A stretch of 64,000 bases of DNA from an uncultured Eubacteriales bacterium (lineage in GTDB: Bacteria; Bacillota; Clostridia; Christensenellales; CAG-138). Position 1 is the first letter of the stretch; each line of letters begins with the position of its first letter. The position numbers were made by a program, and so were the translations under genes. Positions 24,164 to 32,563 of the stretch are shown piece after piece. The notes beneath the pieces are model-generated. The model saw only the letters and a list, made by a program, of their open reading frames with translations. It made no database searches and was not told the origin of the DNA. The DNA lies in NCBI GenBank assembly GCA_900549955.1, contig URQH01000001.1, positions 62,001-126,000 of the forward strand, in the 5' to 3' direction.

Positions 24164-24403
24164 CTATCTCATAAACAGCAGATAGACGATCCCATAGGCC
24201 GCGCCGCAGCCAATGAACACACAGAGCAGCGGCTTCCACAATAGCGAATAGGCCGCCAGGGTCAGCGCGGCAAGGTCCTTCAGCCGTTCACGCAGCGGCA
24301 GCTTTTCCGCCGCCTCCGCCTCCGGCTGTACGATGGCGTACTGCCCGGCCTGGGGCGCAGGGCGCGCCACCGCGGCATCCCGCAGTTCTTCATACGTTGG
24401 CAT
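24164..24403 (-). CDS. Small single-pass membrane protein
   Basis: The 79-residue product starts MPTYEELRDAAVARPAPQAG, has a soluble N-terminal half and ends with one long or two short hydrophobic helices (LAALTLAAYSLLWKPLLCVF and GCGAAYGIVYLLFMR). I chose ATG 24403 because GGGGAGG stands twelve bases ahead; ATG 24427 would include that site in the coding region. It overlaps the stop of the amidohydrolase by 14 bases. I know no family. It might anchor a peptidase or amidohydrolase to the membrane near the permease; that is speculation. Confidence 0.65.
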   Translation of the reverse strand: MPTYEELRDAAVARPAPQAGQYAIVQPEAEAAEKLPLRERLKDLAALTLAAYSLLWKPLLCVFIGCGAAYGIVYLLFMR

Positions 24404-25556
24404 TGCGATATACGACCTCCCCGTCAATCATCGTGGCGGCGATCCGGCTCTCCATGTCGAACAGGTCGCCCGTCAGGAACACCAGATCCGCGTCCTTGCC
24501 AGGCTCGATCGAACCGACACGGTCGGCAATGCCCAGCAGCTCGGCGGGATAAATGGTGATCGCCTTGAGCGCCTCCGTACGGTCCAACCCCATGCTGACG
24601 GCGCATCCGGCCTGTACATACAGGTGCTTCACGTTGACGCACGGACTGTCCGTCACGATGCAGAAGCGCACGCCTGCCTTGGCGATCTGTACCACATTGT
24701 CCGGCCGGGACTCGCCCAGCTCCACCTTGCAGCGGTCCAGTATCATCGGACCGACGAGCGCCTTTGCGCCGAACGCCTTGAGTTCATCGGTAATCTTATA
24801 GCCCTCGGTGCAATGATCCAGCGTGCAGTCGAGGTGAAACTCGCGCACAAGGCGCATGGCAGTCAAAATATCGTCCGCGCGGTGCGCATGGATCTTGACG
24901 GGCATTTCGCGCCGCAACACCTTGGCAAGCGGCTCCAGCGTAAAGTCGTATTCCGGCATCTCGCCCTCCCCCGCCGCAGCGGCCTCCTGTTTCTCCAAAT
25001 AGGCCTGCGCGCGCACGAGCGCCTCGCGGAACACGGCTGCATTGCCCATGCGGGAGAACGGCGTTTTCTTCATCGCGCCATAGACGCGCTTCGGGTTCTC
25101 GCCAAGCGCCACCTTGAGCGCCGCCTCAGGGACCAGCGCCATGTCGTCCACGCTCTGGCCATGGGTCTTCAAAATGCAGAAGGTGCCACCGATGACATTG
25201 GTGCTGCCCGGGCCGGTGCACACGGTGGTCACGCCGCCCTCCAGCGCCTCCGGAAAGGCCATGTCCTGCGGGTTGACCGCATCGAGTCCGCGGATCTGCG
25301 GCGTGGCAGGGTTGGTGTTCTCGTTGCCATCGAGCAGGTAGAATCCGGTGCCCTCCCCGAAAATGCCGATGTGGCAATGCGCGTCAATCATGCCGGGCAT
25401 GACGATTGCGCCGTGCAGGTCCACGCGCTCCGCGCCCTCCGGCGCCGTCAACCCCTCGCCGACCGCGGCGATCTTGCCGCCGTCGATGAGGATGCTGCCG
25501 TTTGCATAGTCCTGGCCGGCCATGGTCCAGATGACGGCGTTCTCCAGAAAGATCAT
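24390..25556 (-). CDS. Amidohydrolase paralogue 1 (metal-dependent hydrolase)
   Basis: The 388-residue product belongs to the PF01979 amidohydrolases, in a branch close to imidazolonepropionase (metal-dependent hydrolase subgroup C, from memory). Metal-binding residues are visible: HCH in GMIDAHCHIG, His in KIHAHRADD, His in TLDHCTEG and Asp in IVTDSP. The family-specific GPGSTNVIGGTFCILKT and ALGENPKRVYG segments are present. The reaction is unknown; related prolidase-type amidohydrolases cleave dipeptides. It is cytoplasmic, directly downstream of the transporter ATPases, and starts after GTAGGAGGCAG. Confidence 0.85.
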   Translation of the reverse strand: MIFLENAVIWTMAGQDYANGSILIDGGKIAAVGEGLTAPEGAERVDLHGAIVMPGMIDAHCHIGIFGEGTGFYLLDGNENTNPATPQIRGLDAVNPQDMAFPEALEGGVTTVCTGPGSTNVIGGTFCILKTHGQSVDDMALVPEAALKVALGENPKRVYGAMKKTPFSRMGNAAVFREALVRAQAYLEKQEAAAAGEGEMPEYDFTLEPLAKVLRREMPVKIHAHRADDILTAMRLVREFHLDCTLDHCTEGYKITDELKAFGAKALVGPMILDRCKVELGESRPDNVVQIAKAGVRFCIVTDSPCVNVKHLYVQAGCAVSMGLDRTEALKAITIYPAELLGIADRVGSIEPGKDADLVFLTGDLFDMESRIAATMIDGEVVYRNANV

Positions 25557-25565
25557 GTCTGCCTC

Positions 25566-26591
25566 CTACTCCGCGTCGTTGTTCAGATGGCACCACACGG
25601 CGTGCCCATCCGGATAGACCTTCTGGTCCGGGGCAATCTCGCTGCACTCCGGCCGCGCATACTGGCAGCGGGTGTGGAATTTGCAGCCCTTCGGCGGGTT
25701 GGCCGGCGAGGGGATGTCGCCCGCCAGCAGGATGCGCTTGCCGCGCTTGCCCGGCATGGACGCAGGGATGGCCGAGATGAGCGCCTTGGTATAGGGGTGC
25801 TTCGGGTTGTTGAAAATCTGGTCGCTCGTGCCGATCTCGACAAAGGAGCCCAGATACATGACGGCAATCCGGTCGCAAAAATACTTGACTACGCCAAGGT
25901 CATGGGAGATGAACAGCGTCGTCAGGTTCATCTGCCCCACCAGTTCCTGCAGCAGCGTCAGCACCTGCGACTGGATGGACGCATCCAGCGCCGCAAGCGG
26001 CTCGTCGCCGATGATGAAGCTCGGCTGCAGCACGAGCGAGCGGGCAATGCCAATGCGCTGGCGCTGGCCGCCGGAAAACTCGTGCGGGTATTTCGTCACG
26101 GAGTTGGCGGGAATGCCGCACCGCTCCAGCATCTCCTTGGCGATGTCCAGCGCCTCGCGCCGGTTGGCCGCCAGCTTGTGCTTCAGGATGCCCTCCGTCA
26201 CGATATAGCCCACCGTCTTGCGCGGGTCGAGCGACGCATACGGGTCCTGGAAGATGATCTGCATCTGGCGGCGCATCTTCTGCATCTCGGCGCCGTCCAG
26301 CGCCACGTGGTTCTCGACGTCGAACACCGTCGTACCGTCGAACTTCATGCTGCCGCCCGTGGCCTCCTGCAGGCGGATCATGGTCTTGCCGGTGGTGGAC
26401 TTGCCGCAGCCGGACTCGCCCACGAGCCCGAAAATCTCGCCCTTCTGGATGTCGAAGGAAACGCCGTCAACCGCCTTGACATATCCGCTGACGCGGGAAA
26501 AGACGCCCTTGCGGATCGGAAAATACCGCTTGAGGCCCCTGACCTCGATAAACGCTTCCGAGGAAACCGGATTGTTCCTGTTCTCTTCCAT
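25566..26591 (-). CDS. Peptide ABC transporter ATP-binding protein (OppF/DppF type)
   Basis: The 341-residue ATPase has Walker A GESGCGKST, the signature FSGGQRQRIGIARSL, Walker B FIIGDEPLAALD and the C-terminal oligopeptide-transporter domain with clustered cysteines (CKFHTRCQYARPECSEIAP). The start at 26591 shares its A with the stop of the partner ATPase gene (TGATG), so the two are translationally coupled. It would energise the two permeases of this operon. Only the substrate-binding protein and permeases indicate what is carried. Confidence 0.93.
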   Translation of the reverse strand: MEENRNNPVSSEAFIEVRGLKRYFPIRKGVFSRVSGYVKAVDGVSFDIQKGEIFGLVGESGCGKSTTGKTMIRLQEATGGSMKFDGTTVFDVENHVALDGAEMQKMRRQMQIIFQDPYASLDPRKTVGYIVTEGILKHKLAANRREALDIAKEMLERCGIPANSVTKYPHEFSGGQRQRIGIARSLVLQPSFIIGDEPLAALDASIQSQVLTLLQELVGQMNLTTLFISHDLGVVKYFCDRIAVMYLGSFVEIGTSDQIFNNPKHPYTKALISAIPASMPGKRGKRILLAGDIPSPANPPKGCKFHTRCQYARPECSEIAPDQKVYPDGHAVWCHLNNDAE

Positions 26592-27643
26592 CAGCCAATT
26601 CCCTCCTTCTGCTGTGCATACCAGCAGCGCACAAAGTGATCTGCCTCGGAAAAGGGCAGCAGCTCCGGCGTCCTGGCGATGCACTGTTCGCTTGCACACT
26701 GGCAGCGGGGCGCAAACGCGCAGCCCTCCTTCGGCAGATTGGCCAGCGTCGGCACGATGCCGGGGATGCACTCGAGCTTCGTATTGCGCTGCGCCAGCGA
26801 CGGGCGCGAGCGCATGAGCCCCTGCGTATAGAGGTGCCGCGGGTTGAGGAAGATGTCGTTGACATTCGCCTCTTCCACGACGCGCCCGGCGTACATGACC
26901 AGCACGTCCGACGCCATTTCGGCAATGACGCCAAGGTCGTGCGTGATGAAGATGATGGCCATGTCCATGTCGGAAACGAGCTCTTTCATGAGCTCCAGCA
27001 CCTGGGCCTGGATGGTGACGTCCAGCGCCGTGGTCGGCTCATCTGCAATGAGCACCTTCGGCTTACAGGCAATCGCCATGGCGATCATGACGCGCTGCCG
27101 CATGCCGCCGGACAGCTGGTGCGGATATTCGTCCATGATCTTGTCCGCGCGCGGGATCCGCACCCGCTCGAGCAGCTCGATGCCGCGCTTTCTGGCCTTG
27201 TCGTGCGACAGTCCCAGATGCAGCCGCAGCACCTCCTCCAGCTGGAAGCCGATCGTAAACAGCGGGTTGAGCGCCGTCATCGGCTCCTGGAAGATCATGG
27301 CGATCTCGTTGCCGCGGATTTTGCGCATTTCCGCCTCGGACAGCTGCAGCAGGTCTCGTCCGTCAAACAGGATGCGGCCGCCGGCGATGGTGCCGCCGCC
27401 AAATCCCACCAAACGCATGATCGACAGCGACGTGACGCTCTTGCCGCACCCGGACTCGCCGACGATGCCCAGCGTCTTGCCGCGTTCCACTTGAAACGAT
27501 ACGTCGTTGACAGCCGTAACGGTCTTATCGCCCCGCCCAAACTGCGTCACCAGATGCTCCACGGAGAGGATCACATTGGACGTGGCGGGATCGTTCCGCA
27601 CGCTTTGTTCGTTTTGTACATTTTCCACAGTCTTGTGTAACAT
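26591..27643 (-). CDS. Peptide ABC transporter ATP-binding protein (OppD/DppD type)
   Basis: The ATPase of about 350 residues has Walker A GESGCGKSV, signature LSGGMRQRVMIAMAI, Walker B KVLIADEPTTALD and the oligopeptide C-terminal domain (CAFAPRCQCASEQC). The frame opens at GTG 27652, but ATG 27643 has GAGG at a better distance. It pairs with the OppF-type subunit encoded next. The gene lies 10 bases after the permease gene. Confidence 0.93.
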   Translation of the reverse strand: MLHKTVENVQNEQSVRNDPATSNVILSVEHLVTQFGRGDKTVTAVNDVSFQVERGKTLGIVGESGCGKSVTSLSIMRLVGFGGGTIAGGRILFDGRDLLQLSEAEMRKIRGNEIAMIFQEPMTALNPLFTIGFQLEEVLRLHLGLSHDKARKRGIELLERVRIPRADKIMDEYPHQLSGGMRQRVMIAMAIACKPKVLIADEPTTALDVTIQAQVLELMKELVSDMDMAIIFITHDLGVIAEMASDVLVMYAGRVVEEANVNDIFLNPRHLYTQGLMRSRPSLAQRNTKLECIPGIVPTLANLPKEGCAFAPRCQCASEQCIARTPELLPFSEADHFVRCWYAQQKEGIG

Positions 27644-27653
27644 GTTCCTCACC

Positions 27654-28544
27654 TCAGCCTCTGCTCAGCTTGGGGTCGAAAGCGTCCCGCAGGCCGTCGC
27701 CAACCAGATTGATCGAAAGCACGGTGACGAACACGAGCACACCAGGTGGCACCCACAGCCACCAGTAATTGGTCAACACCGGCAGGCTTTGCGCGGCGGA
27801 AAGCATGTTGCCCCAGCTCGGCTGCGGCTGCTTGACGCCGAGGCCCAGGTAGCTCAGGCCGGCTTCGGACAGAATGCCGGACGCAATGCCCAGCGTCGCA
27901 TACACGATGATCAGCCCCAGCGTATTGGGCACGATGTGGCGGAACATGATCTCGCGGGAATTCAGCCCCAGCGCGCGCGACGCCTCCACAAACTCGATCT
28001 CGCGCAGCGACAGCGTCTGCGCGCGCACGATACGCGCAATGTTCGTCCAGGTGAGCATACCGGTCATGATCATGACGTTCCAGATGCTCGGTCCGAAAAT
28101 TGCCGCGACCGTAATCGTGATGACATAGAACGGCATGCTCATGAAGATATCGACCAGCCGCATGATGACCATGTCCACCCAGCCGCCAAAATAGCCCGCC
28201 ATGACGCCGAGGCACACGCCGATCAGGATCGAGATCAACGCCGACACCAGGCCGACACTCAGCGACACGCGGCCGCCATACAGCAGGCGCGTAAACGTGT
28301 CGCGGCCCACGTCGTCCGTGCCGAGCAGATGCTCGCTGCTCGGCGCCTGATAGCCGTTGAACAGGTCTACCGCATCCCGGTCATACGGCGTCAGCAGCGG
28401 TGCAAAGACCGACAGCAGGATGAGGATGCCGAGGATGACGAGGCCTATAACCGACAGTTTGTTTTTAAAGAACCGGTCCATGCCGATCTGCATGGGCGAA
28501 CGGCTCTCCTCCGAACGTTGTTTCTGTTTCTTACATACTGCCAT
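27654..28544 (-). CDS. Peptide ABC transporter permease (DppC/OppC type)
   Basis: The 296-residue product has the short N-terminal cytoplasmic tail, a first helix (KLSVIGLVILGILILLSVFA), a periplasm-type loop with GTDDVGRDTFTRLLYGGR, and the BPD inner-membrane component with the EAA loop (VEASRALGLNSREIMFRH). These are hallmarks of DppC/OppC. It forms the transmembrane pore with the DppB-type subunit encoded just upstream, 13 bases away. GAGGG precedes the ATG. Confidence 0.93.
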   Translation of the reverse strand: MAVCKKQKQRSEESRSPMQIGMDRFFKNKLSVIGLVILGILILLSVFAPLLTPYDRDAVDLFNGYQAPSSEHLLGTDDVGRDTFTRLLYGGRVSLSVGLVSALISILIGVCLGVMAGYFGGWVDMVIMRLVDIFMSMPFYVITITVAAIFGPSIWNVMIMTGMLTWTNIARIVRAQTLSLREIEFVEASRALGLNSREIMFRHIVPNTLGLIIVYATLGIASGILSEAGLSYLGLGVKQPQPSWGNMLSAAQSLPVLTNYWWLWVPPGVLVFVTVLSINLVGDGLRDAFDPKLSRG

Positions 28545-28557
28545 ACTGTGCCCTCAC

Positions 28558-29523
28558 TTACTTGTACGTCACGCGCGGGTCAACCACGGCATAGAGAATA
28601 TCGGCCAACAGATTGGCCATGAGCACCGTCAGCGAAATCAGCAGCGCGCCGGCCGTAATCAGGTTGTAGTCGCGCTGGCCGATCGCCGAATAGATGAGTG
28701 TGCCCATGCCCGGCCAGGTGAAGACCGTCTCCACGAGCACTGCGCCCGAAAACAGGCCGCCCATCGACAGCGTGATCATCGTGACAAGCTGCGTGAGCGA
28801 ATTGCGTAGGGCATGGCGATAGATGACCACACGCTCCGACAGGCCCTTGGCGCGCGCCGTGCGGATGTAATCCTGTTGCATGACGTCGATCATCGACGAC
28901 CGCGTATAGCGCATCAGGGATGCCATCTGCATGAAACCGAGCACAAACAGCGGCAGCACCATGTGCCACAGCACGTCTACCACCTGGGCAAACCCCTCCT
29001 TGTTTGGCACGCTCTGCATGCCAGACATGGGGAATATGGACAGGTCGATGCCGAAGATCTTGATCAGACCGAGGGCAAAGAAGAACGATGGAATCGATAT
29101 ACCAATCAACGCAATGATCGTTGCGATATAGTCAAAGCCAGAGTATTTTTTTGTTGCCGAAATGATCCCAAGCGGCACCGCAAACACGACGCCGATGATC
29201 AGCGCGGACAGGGACAGGAGCAGCGTATTGCCGAGCCGGCGGCCGATGACCGTCGTCACGGGCTCATGGTACCATGACGAATATCCAAGATCCCCGTTCA
29301 ATATGAGGTTTTTCACCCATTTAAAATATTTGATGGGAAGCGGATCGTAATAGCCGGACTGCACCTTGAGCTTTTCCAGCTGATCCGGTGAAATCCCCGG
29401 CACCTCCAGCATGGCGCTGAACGGGTCGCCAGGCGTGAGGTTGACCAGAGCGAATATGATGATCGTAATGCCGATGAACACCGGAATCAAAATCAATAGT
29501 CTTCGTAGGATATATGCTCGCAT
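28558..29523 (-). CDS. Peptide ABC transporter permease (DppB/OppB type)
   Basis: The 321-residue product starts MRAYILRRLLILIPVFIGIT, exactly like DppB, and carries NLTPGDPF in the first extracellular loop and the EAA region QQDYIRTARAKGLSERVVIY. Six membrane helices are predicted. It follows the binding-protein gene after 88 bases that contain a strong hairpin, and is followed closely by the DppC-type gene. AAAGGAGCG precedes the ATG. Confidence 0.93.
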   Translation of the reverse strand: MRAYILRRLLILIPVFIGITIIIFALVNLTPGDPFSAMLEVPGISPDQLEKLKVQSGYYDPLPIKYFKWVKNLILNGDLGYSSWYHEPVTTVIGRRLGNTLLLSLSALIIGVVFAVPLGIISATKKYSGFDYIATIIALIGISIPSFFFALGLIKIFGIDLSIFPMSGMQSVPNKEGFAQVVDVLWHMVLPLFVLGFMQMASLMRYTRSSMIDVMQQDYIRTARAKGLSERVVIYRHALRNSLTQLVTMITLSMGGLFSGAVLVETVFTWPGMGTLIYSAIGQRDYNLITAGALLISLTVLMANLLADILYAVVDPRVTYK

Positions 29524-29569
29524 AGACGCTCCTTTGCTGCTTTGCTGCTGTCGCCGGAGCAGAAGAACC

Positions 29570-29600
29570 GTTCCGGTGCATCAGTCAGATGCACCGGAAC
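29570..29600. repeat. Intercistronic hairpin after the binding-protein gene
   Basis: GTTCCGGTGCAT (29570-29581) and ATGCACCGGAAC (29589-29600) form a perfect 12-bp stem with a 7-base loop. No T-run follows on the minus strand. Such hairpins protect the upstream binding-protein message and lower expression of the permeases below it. Confidence 0.8.
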
Positions 29601-29611
29601 GAAGATACTGC

Positions 29612-31306
29612 TTACTCGGCGAGATTGCTGAAGTACCAGTTCTCGAGGTTTGCGAACATGTAAGCCGCTTCCTCTTCCGCCTTCACGCCTTCGAGGCCCG
29701 GCGCGATGATGAGGCCGTCGCACCAGCTCACGATCGGCACCATGGGCATGACGTCGTTCAAATAGATGGCCAGCTCCTCATAGATGGGCTCACGCTTTGC
29801 CTGGTCGACATACTTCAGACCTTCTTCGATCAGTTCGTCGACATACGGATCGGAGAAGTTCTCATAGTTGCTGGAACCATAGGAAGCATAGATCCAGGTC
29901 ATGTCGGGATCGGGCGAACCGTTGCCGATCATGGCCATGTCAAAGTCGCCGGACGCGGTCAGCGCGTTGTGGCTCGCCATCTCCATCGGGGTGACGCTCA
30001 CGTCGATGCCGATATCTTTCAGGTTCTGCTGGATGACGATCGCGATCTTCTCCACGTTGGCGTTGCCGGTGGGATGGATCAGCTCCAGCGTCACAGGCTC
30101 GCCGTTGAGATACAGGGTGTCGCCCTGGTACTCACAGCCAGCAGCCACGAGCAGTTCCTTGGCCTTCTCGGGGTTGTACTCATAGGGATTGATCTTGTCG
30201 GCCGGCGGGGTGCCCCACTGGTCGGCTGCATAGCAGGTGTTCTCCACGCGGCCGTAGCCGTAGAAGATGTTATCCGCGATGCCATAACGGTCGATGGCAT
30301 ACGCCATGGCCTGACGGGCTTCTTTCTTCTGGAAGAGCGGGTGGTCGTTGTTGAGGATCAGGTAGCGGATGGAGGTCCACCAGAGCTCCTGGATCTCGCA
30401 GCCGGCCTCAGTCAGCATGTTGATCGTCTCGGGGTTCATGGACGAGGTCTGGTGCATGTCCGCCTCGCCGCTGATGACGGCAGAGGGACCAATCTCCGCG
30501 TTCATGGGCTTGAAGACCATCTGGTCGATCTTCGGCTCGCCATTCCAGTAATCCGTGAACTTGTCCAGGATGACATACTGGTCAGGCACATACTCCGTGA
30601 ACTTGAACGGGCCGGTGCCGACCGGGTTGTGGAGCAGGTCGGTGCGCTCGTGCGCCTCGGCCGCCGGGACGTCGCCCCAGATATGCTCCGGCACGATGCT
30701 CAGCTGCTCGCCGATCTGATAGAAGAACGCGCCGTAGACATCCGTCGTCGTGATGGCGATGGTGTAGTCGTCGATGATGTTGATACCGGACAGGGAATCC
30801 GCCTCGCCGGCACGGTAGGCTTCGACGCCCTCAATGTGGCTCGGACCGGCGGTGAAATAGCCCATCCAGCCCTCGCTGGCGGCCGCAGTGTAGGTGTACG
30901 CGACGTCTTCCGCCGTGAACTCCTCGCCGTCATGCCACTTCACGCCCTGGCGAAGGTGGAAGGTGACGGTGCGCTGGTCGTCGGAAATCTCCCAGCTCTC
31001 AGCCAGCACGGGCTTGAGCTCGTTGTTGGCGCCACGCCGCACAAGGGGCTCATACAGGACAAAGCAGATGACGCGGTCTTCGCCGGAGGTCACCGAGAAA
31101 TCGGGATGGAACATGCCCGAAATCGCGCCGCGGGTGGCAAACGTCAACACGTTGTTGTCCCTCGTGGCAATATTCTGCACGTCGGACGAACCCTGGTTAT
31201 CCTCTCCCTCAGGTGCCGTCGTGTTCGTGGGCGCGGACGGCTGCGTGCAGCCAAAGACTGCCAGCAACATGACCGCTACCAGAGCAAGTGCAAGGTACTT
31301 TTTCAT
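29612..31306 (-). CDS. Peptide-binding lipoprotein (SBP_bac_5)
   Basis: The 564-residue product has a lipoprotein signal (lipobox LAVFGC, Cys at about residue 20), an acidic Thr/Pro linker and a family 5 solute-binding fold. Typical segments are VLYEPLVRRGANNELKPVLA, then ESWEISDDQRTVTFHLRQGV, KWHDGEEFTAEDVAY, and the C-terminal GNGSPDPDMTWIYASYGSSN. Family 5 proteins bind di- and oligopeptides, and sometimes nickel or sugars. It is the receptor of the operon's transporter. AAAGGAGAAAATCAC stands before the ATG. Confidence 0.92.
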   Translation of the reverse strand: MKKYLALALVAVMLLAVFGCTQPSAPTNTTAPEGEDNQGSSDVQNIATRDNNVLTFATRGAISGMFHPDFSVTSGEDRVICFVLYEPLVRRGANNELKPVLAESWEISDDQRTVTFHLRQGVKWHDGEEFTAEDVAYTYTAAASEGWMGYFTAGPSHIEGVEAYRAGEADSLSGINIIDDYTIAITTTDVYGAFFYQIGEQLSIVPEHIWGDVPAAEAHERTDLLHNPVGTGPFKFTEYVPDQYVILDKFTDYWNGEPKIDQMVFKPMNAEIGPSAVISGEADMHQTSSMNPETINMLTEAGCEIQELWWTSIRYLILNNDHPLFQKKEARQAMAYAIDRYGIADNIFYGYGRVENTCYAADQWGTPPADKINPYEYNPEKAKELLVAAGCEYQGDTLYLNGEPVTLELIHPTGNANVEKIAIVIQQNLKDIGIDVSVTPMEMASHNALTASGDFDMAMIGNGSPDPDMTWIYASYGSSNYENFSDPYVDELIEEGLKYVDQAKREPIYEELAIYLNDVMPMVPIVSWCDGLIIAPGLEGVKAEEEAAYMFANLENWYFSNLAE

Positions 31307-31383
31307 GTGATTTTCTCCTTTCCTTTGATGCCCTCTGCCCGCAGTGTACCATCCGCGGACAAACTTATGACGGGTAAAGTCTC

Positions 31384-32523
31384 TCAGTCCGTGACAATCT
31401 CTCCATCCATCATCACCAGCGCAATGCTGCTGGCCAGATGGAAAGGCTTCCCGTTATAAACGACAATATCGGCGTCCTTGCCGGCTTCGAGCGAGCCCAC
31501 GCGGTCGGCAATGCCAAGCACGCGGGCGGGTGTGATCGTGATGGCGCGCAGAGCGGCCTCGGGATCGAGCCCCTCGCGCACGGCGCTCGCAGCGCTCGTA
31601 GGCAGAAACTGGATCGGGACCGGCGGCGCGTCGGTCGAAATGCAATACGTTACGCCCGCCTCTTCCAGCACCACGGGCGCGCGATGGGACATGTTGGCCA
31701 TCTCCACGCTGAGCCGGCCGCACAGCACGGAAGCCAGCACCACGGGCACATTGGCCTCCCGGATGGCATCCGCCATCAGATAGGCGTCCGCCGCCTGCGT
31801 CAGCACGAGGTCGATGTCAAACTCCCGCTTGATACGCAACGCCGTGTAGATGTCGTCCATGCGGTTGGCATGCACCACGAGCGGGATCTCCTTCTTCAGC
31901 ACGCTGCCCAGCGCCTCATACCTGAGGTCGACCGCGTCCGTCTTGCCCGCTTCCTTCTTCTCCAGGTAGGTGCGCGCCTTGACCAGGTGCTCGCGCATCA
32001 GCCCGGCAATGCCCATGCGGGTCATCGGCATGACCTTTTTCGGCGCATAGGTCTCCTTGGGGCCTTCGCCGAGCGCGGCCTTGATCGCGTAAGTCTCTTT
32101 CACCAGCATGTCGTCGATGCGGTCGCCCCGCGTCTTGAACACGGACATGACGCCGCCATAGACGTTGCTGTTGCCCGGGCCGACGCAAACGGTCGTCACG
32201 CCGCCGAGCCGCGCCTCGCGAATGGCGATATCCGCAGGGTTGATGCCGTCAATGGCACGCACATGCGGCGTCACCGGATTGACCGCTTCGTTGCTGTCCT
32301 CACCCTCATACATGGTCCCGTCTTCCGACAGACCAATGTGGCAATGCGCGTCGATAAATCCGGGCAGCACGGTCTTGCCCGTGCAGTCGATCACCTGCAC
32401 ACCGGCAGGAGCCTCCAGACCGACGCCGACCGCCCTGATCTTTCCGTTCTCCACGAGCACGTCGCCCACGGGATAATTCGTCCCCGCCATGGTCATGACA
32501 GTTCCGTTCTTCAGCAGAATCAT
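31384..32523 (-). CDS. Amidohydrolase paralogue 2, metal ligands altered
   Basis: The 379-residue product aligns along its length with the other two amidohydrolases of this operon and keeps HCH in GFIDAHCHIG, GPGNSNVYGGVMSVFKT, and the Asp in ISTDAPPVP. Two metal-site segments have changed. KIHAHRADD of paralogue 1 is VVHANRMDD here, and TLDHCTEG is LVLTQAADA, so one conserved His ligand is Gln. It may bind one metal, act on another substrate, or be inactive. The start at 32523 follows GGAGGGACG; the longer upstream frame has no support. About 77 bases separate it from the binding-protein gene. Confidence 0.85.
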   Translation of the reverse strand: MILLKNGTVMTMAGTNYPVGDVLVENGKIRAVGVGLEAPAGVQVIDCTGKTVLPGFIDAHCHIGLSEDGTMYEGEDSNEAVNPVTPHVRAIDGINPADIAIREARLGGVTTVCVGPGNSNVYGGVMSVFKTRGDRIDDMLVKETYAIKAALGEGPKETYAPKKVMPMTRMGIAGLMREHLVKARTYLEKKEAGKTDAVDLRYEALGSVLKKEIPLVVHANRMDDIYTALRIKREFDIDLVLTQAADAYLMADAIREANVPVVLASVLCGRLSVEMANMSHRAPVVLEEAGVTYCISTDAPPVPIQFLPTSAASAVREGLDPEAALRAITITPARVLGIADRVGSLEAGKDADIVVYNGKPFHLASSIALVMMDGEIVTD

Positions 32524-32563
32524 CGTCGTCCCTCCGATTGCTTGTATCGTTCCCATTCGTTCC

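Noticed and set aside
24333..26639. A 768-residue plus-strand frame opposite the amidohydrolase and OppF-type genes
   Set aside because: It mirrors the codon pattern of well-supported genes on the other strand and shows no domain.
29411..31459. A 682-residue plus-strand frame opposite the binding-protein gene
   Set aside because: It is antisense to a clear lipoprotein gene with signal peptide, and its composition is that of a shadow frame.
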